From: Icerya purchasi
Lineage: Eukaryota; Arthropoda; Insecta; Hemiptera; Monophlebidae
Assembly (NCBI GenBank): GCA_039619475.1
Contig: CM077115.1
Location: 236,747,692 to 236,811,691, forward strand
Direction: 5' to 3'
Length of the DNA stretch: 64,000 nucleotides
Shown here: in pieces, positions 24,253 to 35,444 of the stretch
Position numbering within the stretch: the stretch's first letter is position 1
Layout of the letters: every line of letters starts with the position of its first letter
Notes under the pieces: generated by a model
Seen by the model: the letters and a program-made list of their open reading frames with translations, nothing else
Told to the model about the DNA's origin: nothing
Database searches by the model: none
Translations under genes and position numbers: made by a program

Positions 24253-25560
24253 TTTGAAGTAAATGAAAGTTTCAAAAATCCTAAAAATTTTGTTTTGAAT
24301 ATAGTATTATGTAAGTGTAAATTGTAGTTATCGTTAACTTGACGAATCCTCAGCGCATGAAACATCGTGCTTGACTGAACACTATGTTTAAAATTTGTTC
24401 AGGCCCGTCCACTAAATATTAACCTCTAGAATAAGTGATGTTAATTTTCTTCCAAGCGTGGAATTCGAACTGAGTAGTTTCACTCGCGGACGAAACACCG
24501 AAACTAGCTAAAAGTTTTCTCAAGCTAAAAAAACGATTACGCGTGCCTGGAAATTCTATATTATTCCGAAATATCTAAAGTTCTCATCGGAAACTTTCTC
24601 TTACAAGTCACGCCTATTCTTCCAAGACACTGTATTGGTATTTTTGGAATATTCACGATAGTTCTGAACTTAATCTATCATTCGACTCTCCTTCTATTCC
24701 GCTAATAAATCATTCATCATTTAATATAGTTTCACCGATTTAGAACTATAAAATTTACCGTAATCGCGATAAAATTATATTCCGTGGCAGATTGCGTAAT
24801 CATATTTTTTTCTTCGTTTTCCTTTCGGGATAACTTAATGAAAATTTCTAATTAAGACGTATTAAATTAGGGCGGCAGTCTGAGTTTTTTTCTTTCTTCA
24901 AATATCGGTTGCCCAGAGTAAACATTTTAAAACACATAACAGCACAGAACTAAACACTGCCTCGTGCTTGCCTTCTGATCGAGATCTATAGCAGGGGCAA
25001 CACACATCTCTTACGTAGTGTCCTCGAAGATAACATGTGCGGGATCGGCTGGCAAAAAACAAATTAAGCGAGCAATATTTAAGAAGTTCCTATTAAAAAG
25101 AATGTTCAAAAGCGGATAGCGTTTCTCCGGTGAAAATGCGAACGATTGTATTATTGAGGAAAGTTCGAGTCTAGTGAAAACGGTGAATAGCATTTTCGCG
25201 AGTAAGAATCGATTGTGTTTCTTACAAAAGCACCATTTTTTATCCTGCTCGGCGAACTTAATGAAACCTTTTGATTACATATGTAAAAGTAGCGTATCTG
25301 ATTTTGTTTAGGGGTAAAACGTTTTCTTTGTTAGGATTTTTCCGATCACGGTTAGTTTTACGTCTGTATAAATTACAGCGACTGTACACATCAGCAAACT
25401 TTAAATTTCATTGTATTTGCGAGCAATACGATCCAAAATGTAAAACCGCGTCTAGTAGCAAACATTAGACACACTGCGTTAATATAAAAATACTGTCTAC
25501 CTATAGACAGACATTTTTATAGTACTCTGTAACAATATATTTGTCAATATAAAAATAGTT
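24253..25560. other. No feature recognised
   Basis: AT-rich sequence. Short frames at 25,011-25,193 (minus) and 25,271-25,468 (plus) have no recognisable similarity. Confidence 0.45.
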
Positions 25561-25564
25561 AATT

Positions 25565-25955
25565 GTATGTATTTTAGGAGTTTTGACGGTAAATGAGGGG
25601 CGCGCCAGCTTGCGTAATGGTTACGCTAGGTCTAAGATAAGTACGCTCGCTTTTTTATGATTCTAAAACAAATGGAGGAGGTAGCTTAAATGAGCCCCTG
25701 AGGTTTTGACAGATAACGAAGGATGCGCTAGTTCAGTTAAGGGTTGCACTAGGTTTATAGATGCTGCATTATCTGTTTGAGCCATCTACCACAAAAGTGG
25801 GCAACTACCGTTAAGCCCCCCCCCCCTCCCGCCACGTACTTTTAGATATAATACAGGTTCTATGGGTGTATTAGCTTTCGTAATGATTGCGCTAGGTCTA
25901 AGGTAAGTGTACTAGCTTTTTTACGATTCTAAAATATGTGGGAAAGGGGGCTAGG
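25565..25955 (+). repeat. Tandem repeat, three diverged units (~123 and ~143 bp apart)
   Basis: The phrase GCGCTAGGT (variants ACGCTAGGT, TGCACTAGGT) followed by 'tctaaGRTaag' occurs with CTAGG at 25,626, 25,749 and 25,892. Units 1 and 3 also share 'gcttttttaYgattctaaaa'. A 'gagttttgacRgataaYga' phrase precedes units 1 and 2. A C-run lies in unit 2 at about 25,816-25,825. Confidence 0.7.
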
Positions 25956-27290
25956 TTTTTTTTATTTTTGAGGCTAGGTTAATGAAGCCTAGTTAAATGC
26001 CTAATAATACTTACATATGTGTATACATGTACATGTTTGCGCGTTCTATTTCTTAAAATTAAGAAATGATATGTTTGATTATACGGTTGGGGGGGGGGAT
26101 TAAAACCAACATCGACATGCTTCACCTTCGTAAGAACAAATAATTATAATTAGCCTATGTAAACATTTCGTCGTCGTGTAAAACACCAACGCAAGGAAAG
26201 TCGATAACCAAACAATTCGAATAGCGATAGAGATGACAGAGGTTAAACAAGTCGAATACGGATTACAGTCAAAACGGGGACTATAAATTTTAGAAAAAAT
26301 AATATAGGCCTTTTATTTTTAGTATTAGAGTAAACACTACATGAATTTCGTTAAATCAGTAAGAATAATTAAAATGATTCAACCGCATCGGATTGCTATG
26401 AAATTTGATAATTTGCGATCTTATCAATTTCCCCGTAAAAATTCCGAGCTTTTAGTTAATTTACATAAAAGTATAAGTTTAATAATCTATGTAAATAGAC
26501 ACGAACGAAGGAAATTTGATAATGCAAAAAATTTTTAATTCAAAAATAACCGTCATGTTTCGAAAAACCATGTTGGTTTTTCAGTAACGAATCCACGGGC
26601 GGGAGGGGTGATACGGGAAATTTCCCCTTCCCAAAGAACCAAAGCTTCTATGAAAAAATTTGATATAACAGAGAAACTTAATTTATGCTACACAAGATTT
26701 GTACGAATTTTACCTACGAATTTATTTATTTTGTTCCTTTATTATTCTATTTTAAACACAACTGTCGTCGATCTTTTGCCATTTTTATTTATTTTTAATT
26801 TTTATTTTGTGAAATATATATATTTAAACTTACCCACGAACAAAGAAAATTCGGATCGGATTACTAACAAAAATAAAAAACAAAAGTCTAATATAAATAC
26901 TATCTTCTTACTATTTCTAAACTAGAATTTTTATAATTTTGTTTTATTTTTCACCCCTAAAAGTAAAACAAAAGTTAAATTAAAAATTGTAATAATTATG
27001 TATTTTTAAAACATTTTTAAATTTTTATAAAGGTCGCGCCCTATTTGGTTTTCTTTATGAAACAAGAGGTATTTCTCAAATCTACTACCTACCGTAGAAG
27101 ATTTTACGTAATTACATAATCCCCCCCCCATGTTCTTCTAGTTCCGTCTCTGGGTTATCTAATTTAATTTTGCGCGAATCACTAAATTACTGTATTTTGT
27201 GTCGGTAATATTTATGCACTGATTATTATTGTAGAAATGGAATTTTGCATTTATGTTATGTGATACTTAAGATTATCACAAATAGATCCT
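25956..27290. other. No gene recognised
   Basis: AT-rich, with a G-run at about 26,090-26,098 and a C-run at about 27,120-27,128. The frames at 26,341-26,538 and 26,608-26,925 (plus) are low-complexity and resemble no known family. Confidence 0.45.
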
Positions 27291-27296
27291 ACAATT

Positions 27297-27345
27297 CATC
27301 ATCATCATCATCATCATAAAGGTAGCATCTCCCATTCGGGAGGTT
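27297..27345 (-). mobile_element. LINE 3' terminus: hairpin plus (ATG)n tail
   Basis: On the minus strand CTCCC-GAAT-GGGAG (27,342-27,329) forms a perfect 5-bp hairpin with a GAAT loop. It is followed about 11 bases later by a seven-unit ATG microsatellite (27,298-27,317 as written CATCATC). A plus-strand sequence at 51,630-51,660 has the same architecture with a different, still complementary stem. The parent LINE body is not recognisable here. Confidence 0.5.
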
Positions 27346-27534
27346 GCACATGTCAAACACTATATACATCGGCATCTGGCTGATTTTATTAACTGGAAAA
27401 AACCGTTAATTTCCATGTTTGTGTTGGTTAGTTCCATTCTTTTCCTTCCTCTGAATGCTTTTCCTTGAATTTAACCCTGTGCTGCCAAATTAAAAATACT
27501 TTCTCTCAAATTTTAACCCTACGAATAAAACTGT

Positions 27535-29190
27535 TTTTTTTTCTTTTTTGGGGGGGGGACGCTAACCAAGGTCACTGATCCATCATCCAAACGAGCATCT
27601 GCCTCACACTAGAATTCCTCTATATATTTTATGTTCGAAGGATTTCTTAAATCGAAATGAAAATGTTTCATGAAGGCATTTTTGCTTTTAAATGATAATA
27701 TTTTGTAAGGTTAAAATTACCATGAAATGAACCAGGTTTTCAGTTGTCTAACGTACGATATGCGTAATTACAGAAACTGCTAGGAAAAACTCAGTGGCGA
27801 TATATAATTCGACGTGCGCATAAATTATTATCCGTGTATCTAAAATATTTCGAGATACCTTACGCATTTTTTTTAAAATTTAACTTGATACTAGTTGGCA
27901 TCTGCTTTGGGAATCATATGTTTTGTTTTTGTTTTTTTTTCCGGAACGCTTACCAAGGGCACTGACCCATCATCCAGGAATTACGAATAAAAGGATTAGA
28001 TTTTAATATATAGAGAAATAGAAGAAATAAACTCTGCTAAAGCTCGAACAACACCTGGTGAAGGAAAGGAAAGTATGTAGCAAGCATAAAAAGGAGTAGG
28101 CAGTTCAAGATGTAAGAGCTTAGTGTACAGAAGGGAGCGCTCCTGCACCAGAAGAGAACATTCAAAAAGAGAATATAATACGCATCACAAACGCAGCCCT
28201 GATCGGAGGGATGAAAATGACAAAGCGGAAAAGAAACAATAGAATAACGAAAAGGAGACGAAGGAAGACAATTATGGTTGAAACGAAGACGCGTTATGAA
28301 GGAAATGATGAATCGACTGAGACCGGGAAAATCGGAAAACCAAGGCCGTAATGAAGGAAGAGGGTATATTAGTTTGTAAATAGAATGTGGATTAGAAAAG
28401 GCGGTAATGTAGACATCCGATCATGATTTGAGGTGTGCCTGCTTAGATGGCAGAAGGATATTGTTAGCGGTAAATTTATTGATAAATTTGCCGTTAGAGG
28501 AAGCAGAGCGAGCAAACGAGTCAATTAGGTTATTGCCCGCGATGCCGTTATGACTGGGAATCCAAAGAAGATCGATTTGAATGGAACGAATAGAAAGTAT
28601 AATGTAGTCGCATGAAGCGGCCGGAAACGGGCAGAGGGATATGGCTTGCAAGACGCTCATCGAGTCGGAACAGATAAGGTACTTGTTATTGTCGGAGAAA
28701 AGTGCAATGGAAAGAACTGCACGAAGTATTGCATACGATTCTGCAGTAAAAATAGAACAGATAGAAGGAAGCTTATAAAGTTCGTAGTGCGGAAGGGAAG
28801 AAACAAAGAAGGAGGCCCCAAAGCCCTCGTTGTTTTTAGAACCATTCGTAAAAAGTATAGAAGAAAAACTGAATAAGGAACTCAAAGCTCCGCTGAACTC
28901 GCTTGAATTGGAAGGAAGCATTTAGTATGAGAAGGAAGGAAAAATAATTTAGGAGGATGTAAAAAATCTGAAAAACCGAATGTAAAGAACGGGAGTTTAT
29001 GATATAGATAAATGGTGAATATAGAGAGAAAGGCGCTGAGAAACATGAGAAAGAATAGGAATCTTCAGGGAGGAAATCCGCCAATTAACCAAAATGTGGG
29101 AATAAGCAGAAACTAATTTAGAGGACTTAATAGAAAGGCGTTTTATGAGAAAGCGATCCGCGAGCAAGAATCGGCGAATGAATCTATAAT
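27535..29190 (-). mobile_element. I-like LINE (LINE-B copy 1), 5'-truncated, with extended 3' region
   Basis: Minus-strand order: linker after the RT (29,190-28,930), RNase H (28,921-28,421), C-terminal region (FITRLRFNHNCLPSSPFRYS at about 28,310; later the knuckle region), then a 3' UTR ending TGGATGATGGGTCAGTGCCC and an A-rich tail at about 27,925-27,945. About 330 bp further the same terminal motif recurs with another A-rich tail (27,590-27,530). The intervening segment is shared with the plus-strand copy at 60,400-62,195. So either the family has a long 3' UTR with a duplicated terminus, or the two loci were duplicated together. Confidence 0.8.
28421..28921 (-). pseudogene. LINE-B RNase H domain, open over 166 codons
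   Basis: RNase HI fold of an I-group retrotransposon, which would remove RNA from the RNA-DNA hybrid during reverse transcription. Motifs by residue of the open frame: FTNGSK (24-29), TAESYA (59-64, Glu61), CSDSMS (84-89, Asp86), WIPSHNGIAGNNLIDSFA (120-137, Asp134). Three of the four catalytic acids are present. The first, normally Asp in TDGS, is Asn26. The copy at about 61 kb carries the same Asn, so it probably predates the split of the two copies. The frame begins at an internal Met and lacks the RT upstream, so it is a truncated fragment. Sequence after the stop at 28,421 continues the C-terminal region in another frame. Confidence 0.82.
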
Positions 29191-29411
29191 GTAAATATAC
29201 TTTATTGGTTACAATAAAATTTAAATGATTCTCTTTTTGTCCTCATAGCACCTCCTAACGTAGTTTTCATCATTAATATATAATGAACGTAATCTCTAAA
29301 AACAGGAAATTTTTCAAAAATTAAACGTTTTTTTTTTTCTTTCTTTTTTCCCGCGGTGAATCTTAAATATATTGATCGTTCCGTTATTTTATGGCTCTCA
29401 CAAAACGAAAA

Positions 29412-29605
29412 CTTTATTTTTTTTTTTCTTTTTCTTTTTCGCGCGCGTCAACTATGGATATTAACCCAGCACAAGTGAGATTTTTGTATACGTTCAATGT
29501 GCAGCAACGGAATACCTACCGGTACGAAATACCGCTGCCCAACCAATTTTACTATGGTTGCTGGCTTATATGTAAACTCGAATGTTCGGACCCTGCCTAG
29601 GGGGA
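29412..29605 (-). mobile_element. tRNA-derived SINE (SINE-B copy 1), diverged
   Basis: On the minus strand the sequence runs from a tRNA-like head (GGTTGGGCAGCGGTATTTCG, then a degraded B box GGTAGGTATTCC, about 29,550-29,510). It continues through CACTTGTGCTGGGTTAATAT to CCATAGTTGACGCGCGCG and an A-rich tail (T-run 29,417-29,428 as written). It aligns with the better copy at 36,600-36,770. It was noticed as a shared 3' phrase and confirmed by the shared head. Confidence 0.65.
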
Positions 29606-29717
29606 AACTCCTACAGTGCAGTAAGACATTAATGTTTAGAAGATATTTAACATACGTATATCTTCGGGACGAGATTGGACTAATTGTTGAATGTGTAATG
29701 TTGTCTGGTAGGATATA

Positions 29718-30626
29718 CACGGTGTGTCCGAAAAGTTCCCGAATTTCTTTTCTAGAACGCGCACAAATTATGTGATCTATTAAACAATACCCGTATTGCA
29801 TCGCTACATCCTTCTAGAGTGTGTGTATAAAATTTCAGCAGTTTCCGTTGATTGGTTTGCGAGTTAGACGTATTTTTAGTGAACGTGTGTTTTTGGGTCG
29901 CATGTGCAAATCTGAAAATGGATGAAAAGTGAGAAAGTCGTTCCGCGGTTAAATTCTCTGTTAGACTTTTAAAAAAACGTTTTCGGAAACGCAAAAATTG
30001 ATCGATGATGGTTTCGGTGAAGGTGTAGAGTATCACGTACGACTGTTTACACGTGGTATAATCGGTTCAAGGACGGCTCAGAAAGTGCGCCAACAAAAAT
30101 TCAAGGTGATAACCATGCTTATCGTTTATTTTTATGCAAAAGGGTTAATTCATCATTAATACCTGCTCCAAATCAAACAGTGAACGCTGCCTACTACGTT
30201 GAGGTCCTAGAACGTCTCAAGCGTCGGATTCAGCGCGTACAGCCCGATTACAAGGAGCTCGAATGAGCCTGCGCATTCGGCGAACGTTGTGAAGCGTTAT
30301 CTCGATAAAAATCAAACCCCCCACGGATCAATCACGCCCCCTATTCGCCTGATTTGGTAATTGCCGACTTTTTCCTATACCCGAAGCTTAAAATTCACGT
30401 GAAAAAACGATTTTTTAACGACGTAGCCGCCATTGAAACTTCTTGCACCGAGCGCCTCAAAGCCATTACTTCAAACGAGTACCAGAAAAGCTTCGAATCG
30501 CTGTACAAGCGCTCAAATACGTCTATACTTCGAGAAGTATGTTGAAAATTAATACAAATAAATTACTTTACATTCGAAAGTACTGTATTTATTTCAAAAG
30601 TTCGAGAATTTTTCCGACACACCGTG
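29718..30626 (+). mobile_element. mariner-family transposon, nearly full-length but dead
   Basis: The terminal inverted repeats are 26 bp with three mismatches (29,718-29,743, starting CACGGTGTGTCCGAAAAG; 30,601-30,626 inverted, starting CACGGTGTGTCGGAAAAA). They are flanked by TA dinucleotides (29,716-29,717 and 30,627-30,628), the mariner target duplication. Inside, the plus strand carries transposase pieces in shifting frames: YTWYNRFKDGSES near 30,050 (N-terminal helix-turn-helix region), ANVVKRYLDKNQTP near 30,285, and the signature YSPDLVIADFFLYPKLK at 30,341-30,391 ahead of the C-terminal helix. The total of 909 bp is shorter than an active mariner (about 1.3 kb). The central catalytic part is deleted and several frameshifts and stops are present. 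Confidence 0.9.
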
Positions 30627-31325
30627 TATGTAAAAATTTCTAACGAGATTTCATCCGCGAGCATATTATTATATTTGATGGTTCTCTAAGAATATATTAG
30701 TAGGCTTTAACACTCTACATGTATGCGTATAGAATTGTGTTTTGGTTTTAATTAACGTTTCACGAATTATTTTACAGTCGTAAGTTTGTGCGTGTAATAA
30801 TACTATTTAATTATGTTAAAATTTGATCATTTACCTAGCTTTTGTTTAATTAAATGAAATTGCAGTTTGTAGTTCGCACATAGAAAGCACGGAAGAGGTG
30901 AATATTGCATAATGTTTTTGGGTAATGTATAATATTTACACCGAAGAACATTTGTATATGCTGAAATATGCTCAAAAGAAAAACGATAAAAACGAAATGA
31001 AAACTGTCATTAACGTAAGTGTACAAGCAGTGGATAATCAAAAATTTGTTCCACTTGTCAGTCTAGAAGGAATTTTAAATTATATTAACAATATTAAGTT
31101 CCGTAGCAGGCGCTAATTATTTTTCTTTTCAACGGTAGTACTTATAAAGCAATTTTTAAAAATTCTTATAAGGATTTCGTTGTATTTATAGCTTTAGCGC
31201 ACACCGATGCGGTCGTTTAATAAACAGTCTGTTAAAATGTTTCAAATTTTCAAATATAATTCTGCATGCTTAAGGAAAGCGAGTATACACTTTGAGTCCT
31301 CTTGTGCGGAAGCAGTTGAATCACG
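30627..31325. other. No feature recognised
   Basis: AT-rich. A 63-codon plus-strand frame at 30,925-31,116 has no recognisable similarity and overlaps an equally long minus-strand frame. Confidence 0.4.
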
Positions 31326-31364
31326 TTTTCCTCTATCCGTTTTTATTTTCTAATCCCGCTTATC

Positions 31365-32080
31365 GGAAGATTGGTTCAGAAAATGGAAAATAAAGATAAA
31401 TGAAGAAAAATCGGTTAATGTCCACTTTACCAATAGAAAAGTTACGATTCCATCTGTTAAAATCTGTAATACAACTATACCAATCCAAGCCAGTGTGAAA
31501 TATTTGGGTATGCATTTGGACAGGCGACTAACCCTGGAGGCAACATATTGATAAGAAGAAAAAGGAAATTAACATTCGAGTTAGGACAATGAATTGGCTT
31601 ATAGGTAGAAATAGCGTGTTGTCAATGGAAAATAAGCGCTTGCTGTACACCACTGTCATCAGACCAATATGGACGTACGGGCTGCAGCTTTGGGGCTGTG
31701 CTAAGCCAACAAATATAAAAATAATTCAAACAGTACAGAATAAACTCTTAAGGACCCTAACAAATGCACCATGGTATGTAACCAATGATGCTCTGCACAA
31801 AGACTTGTGCATTCCGTACGTAAATGACGTTATTAAACATTGTGCTCAGAGTCACGCATCCAGACTGGAAGGTCACCCAAATAACCTGGCTGTACAATTG
31901 CTGAATACCACCGGTAATATACGTAAATTAAGGCGTCATAAACCCCTAGACCTTTTGTAGGATTACAGATTGTGGGTGAGTGCCGGTGGGTGCTTTTCCC
32001 TTCACGTCAGTTCAGGGTCAAAAAATTCGCTAAATGGCCACTTTGGCCAGATCGTGATGGAAAAAAAAAAAAAAAAAAAA
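31365..32080 (+). mobile_element. Young 5'-truncated Jockey-clade LINE with poly-A and 13-bp TSD
   Basis: The insertion starts inside the RT domain and ends in a 20-base A tail (32,061-32,080) after a 3' UTR of about 100 bp. It is bracketed by a perfect 13-bp direct repeat AATCCCGCTTATC (31,352-31,364 and 32,080-32,092, sharing one A with the tail). Truncation at the 5' end, poly-A and a target duplication are the hallmarks of target-primed reverse transcription. It sits in sense orientation inside LINE-A copy 2. The perfect duplication and near-intact coding sequence make it one of the youngest insertions in the window. Confidence 0.93.
31368..31960 (+). pseudogene. Jockey reverse transcriptase C-terminal part
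   Basis: The reading opens with DWFRKWKIKINEEKS and passes VKYLGMHLDRRLT, the conserved block after the RT palm. At about 31,540 a single extra base shifts the frame. The second frame continues from QHIDKKKKE through NWLIGRNSVLS and RPIWTYGLQLWGCA, then LRTLTNAPWYVTNDALHKDL. It stops naturally after HKPLDLL at 31,960. These are the hallmarks of the Jockey thumb and C-terminal region; no RNase H follows, as expected for the clade. Apart from the one frameshift there is no stop over about 195 codons. The endonuclease and catalytic RT palm are missing because of the 5' truncation. Confidence 0.9.
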
Positions 32081-32573
32081 ATCCCGCTTATCATTACCGT
32101 CAAATTCAGCCGGTTTCCTGTTTTCAGCCGTGGTTTCATTTCTCTTTTTATCAACGCTCCGCGATCATTTCCTTAGTCAGATTGCGATTTAATCACTCCC
32201 TTCTACCCTCCTCACGTTTTCGTTTTTCCCTATCCTCCTCTCCCAATTGTTCCCTTCATAGTTTCATCTCTCCTCCACCATATATTGCAAATCACATCTT
32301 CTTTGAATTCCTCGCCCTTGATTCTGAACGCTCTGTTTTGTACTTTAAAATTGTTAAGAAACTGGGTCTTCCTGCTTCTTATAGTTCTTCCTTTGTCCTT
32401 TCCTTTTCATCTCCAATTGTAATCCCTGTATTTCAATCTTTCCTAAGCTCTATTTCTAATCGTCACTCTATTTAACCCTTTCCATAATTTCTGTAGCAGT
32501 TGGGTCAAAGCCGCTGGTACGCTCAAAAGATAATGTGTAAAATAATATTATTATTTTATATTTTAAAAAAAAA

Positions 32574-34785
32574 CCTTTTAAAACTTTACCCGGAAATTTA
32601 AAAGATATCACAAATTTTAAAACAAGCATAATTCTTTTTGAACATACGATTTTTTTCCCTGTTTTTTTTTTTTTTTTGAAGCGTTTTTATTTCTAATTAT
32701 TAATATTTTTAATTTTATAAAAGTGCTTCATTAACTTTTTTGAAATTCCATCACCTCTTTTAACGCTTTTGCATTATTTTTGCCATCTATCGTTGTAATT
32801 TCTGTATAAACATATTTACTGCGCTTTCTTATTCTATTTTATTGTTTCGCCAATATACATGAAAGGTAAAGAAAAAAAAAATTCAAAATATATTTTGTAC
32901 ATATAATGAATTATGAGCGGGGTCGGTTTTAAAGTTTTCGCTTTTGCACAGACGATGATTTTTAAAGTTTAATTTCGTTCCTTGAACCTCGTTGCTGGAA
33001 ATAAATAAATTTTCAGTTTTTGTTTTATACAATTTATCGCCTTATTCAAAACCGTTTTTATTTACTTTGAAGAAGATCTCAAAAAGTGATTATTGTTGTT
33101 TACACAGTGCGAAGAAAGAAAATAAAATGCGGCAAGCACTTTATAATTGGTTATCGCGAAAAAATCGATAGAATATCGGGGGTCTTCTAGAGCGTGATTG
33201 AACTCGAAGAACGAAGGTGGTAAGGGGAATAGTTGAAAAGTGGTTAGCGCGGACAAACGAAAAAATTTAAACGACACGTAAGCGATGTTCATTCAAAATT
33301 TAAATGAAGTTCGTAAGGATCTTTTTTTCATACGGAACAAAATATAATAAAAACGAATTTAACTATTGGCGTTGAAAGTCGGTTTGAAAAAATATGTGGC
33401 TTTTACAGCCCCCCCCCCTCCCGTAATATGTACCACACACTATATAAGCGGAATATCTCGATTTATTATTTCGCAAAAATATACAATCACTTCTATTGAA
33501 GATTCGGTATTTAATTCTATCGAAATTTAAAAGATCAAGTTCCCTAACTTTTTTTAGCGTATATTGAGGTTCGCTTATTTCCCTCTTGTTCAAATTAAAT
33601 TGTTTTTTTCTTATCAAGTTTTTGTTCCGAAATGAAAGTAAAAATAATTACTAAAACGATCGAAGTATGGAAAATTTATAAAAAAATACGTATATTCGAT
33701 TTTTTTTCTTTTCGTATTAACACGAAAATGGATAATAAATGAACAAGCAGCAGGACGTAAACCCCATAATATTGATTTCGACTGTTCTAATTTTCATCTA
33801 CTTATAACGGGAACAATCGTCCGTTTGGGCGTCTGGCCATGGTTGGGTAGCCGTAGAATAAACTGAGTAAAGAGTGAACACTGGTGTCAAACGAGTGGAC
33901 GTTCGCGGAAGACAAATATCGCAAAAACCTTTTTAGACTACATGCCATTTCGTTCTACCCTCACCGTGTAAACGTTATTCTAATGCGATAGTGGAGGGCT
34001 AGTTATTGTTTTGCGACTTATTCACCGTTTATTTATTTCATTTATCGTGTCCACTATGCGCTTATAACATAAAAAATATTTTAAAAGTTAAAATTGGAAC
34101 AAATTACAAAGTAAAATAATAAAAATGAATAAACTAACAATATATTTCGACCAAATCTTTGCAAAAACTATATTTTGAGTTTTGCCGCACACATACACGG
34201 TTGCGCTTTCACATTTAAGTTCAATTATTTAAATATACACCTCTGTCGTTTGCATTATATTTTTCAAATTCTTTTCGCATCCACCAAACTATTTAAACTA
34301 TTTGGGCTTTACCATTTTTGATTCCTCATAAATTTTCACATCTTCTTGGTTAACCAATGATTCTACATCCTAGAAATACGTCCATAAAATAGTATAATGT
34401 TCTTTGTTTATGTGGACAACAGTTCCATCTTATTACATTTCGTTATGTGACATACATTTAAATTGTTCACCATCCTGAAATCTTTCTTAAAATTTTACGA
34501 TCTCTTATTTATACCTGGATTAATAGTCCTTTCGTGTTCAGACTTATAGTTTTCGAACAGTTTTTTTTCTAGTTTGATTAGTGTTGTATGTCTCCTCCGT
34601 TTTGTCCTTGTGCTTATTGTCATTTCATCGTAAATGCCTTTCATTAAATGAAATGCTCGCCTTAATTTACTTATTGTCCACCTTCATAATCCATTCTCCT
34701 GCACTATTTTCTTCCGATATTTCAGTGTTAAAATTTTTCATTTTCGCACCCTTTTCATTTAAGGTGGCCGGAGACCTTCTTTAAT
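32574..34785. other. No feature recognised
   Basis: Very AT-rich, with T-runs near 32,660 and a C-run at about 33,411-33,418. No frame has recognisable similarity and no repeat boundary was found. Confidence 0.45.
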
Positions 34786-34799
34786 GTTCGACATAAATT

Positions 34800-35060
34800 T
34801 AGCTATTTTCCAAAAGAAATCTTAACTGGCACATTCAACAATTTCCGTCGGTTATTCTTATTGCTTACGTCATTAGCAAAAATGATCAGATCATCTGTGA
34901 AAACTAAATAATCGGTGTACACATACCTTCCCTTATTTTTTTCTTTAACCGAGTCTAAATTTATATTTGCCATTTTCTTTATCATTCAACATTCACCAGC
35001 TCTAATAACTTTACCCAAGATACACAATTAGAAAACATCTAAGACAAGCCGTCTTCTTCT
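34800..35060 (-). pseudogene. LINE reverse transcriptase catalytic fragment
   Basis: On the minus strand the frame at 34,985-34,803 contains YLVFTDDLIIFANDVSN, matching the RT motif 'L.FADDIIIFA' around the two catalytic aspartates, followed by LLNVPVKISFGK. The normal Ala of FADD is Thr. Upstream (to about 35,060) the frame is broken. The clade is undecided. No associated 3' end was found. Confidence 0.55.
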
Positions 35061-35373
35061 ATTACACCAATTACGATTACAGACTGATGATCCCGTATTT
35101 CTTCTCTAAATTTTAATCTTTAAAATCCTATTGGCAAATCTGTCCATTTCGTGGATTTGAAGACTAATTATTTTCGGTATTCTTCTAGAACTGAGTATCA
35201 TTGAGTTTTGCTAGATTGTATAAAGAGTGAATTAGTTGATTACGTCATTCCAAAAAAGTATAATAATAATTTACGGTCAGCAATTTCCATTAAAAATGTC
35301 GCATATGTCGTAACAGCTTTTCATAATGTTTTTTTTTTCATATTAACCGCAAAAAATTATAACGTTATCGTTA

Positions 35374-35397
35374 ATATATATATATATATATATATAT
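35374..35397. repeat. (TA)n microsatellite
   Basis: About twelve TA units in a row. Confidence 0.9.
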
Positions 35398-35444
35398 TGT
35401 GTAATATTTTTTCGTTCACTAACAAAATTAATATTTATACAGGT

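Larger units (their letters stand above)
31330..32573 (+). mobile_element. LINE-A copy 2, interrupted by a Jockey insertion
   Basis: The outer parts, 31,330-31,364 and 32,093-32,573, join as one LINE-A C-terminal region. Compared with copy 1 (minus 2,683-3,096) the match runs across the insertion point (LFSNP..|..HYRQIQPVSC). It continues through SAIISLVRLRFNHSLLPSS and NHIFFEF, with the Cys of FECP lost, to LDSERSVLYFKI. The 3' UTR keeps GTTGGGTCAAAGCCGCTGG and ends in an A-run at 32,565-32,573. It was already in place when the Jockey element at 31,365-32,080 landed in it. Confidence 0.85.

Noticed and set aside
30925..31116. 63-codon plus-strand frame (MYNIYTEEHLYMLK...)
   Set aside because: No recognisable similarity and an equally long antisense frame; treated as chance.
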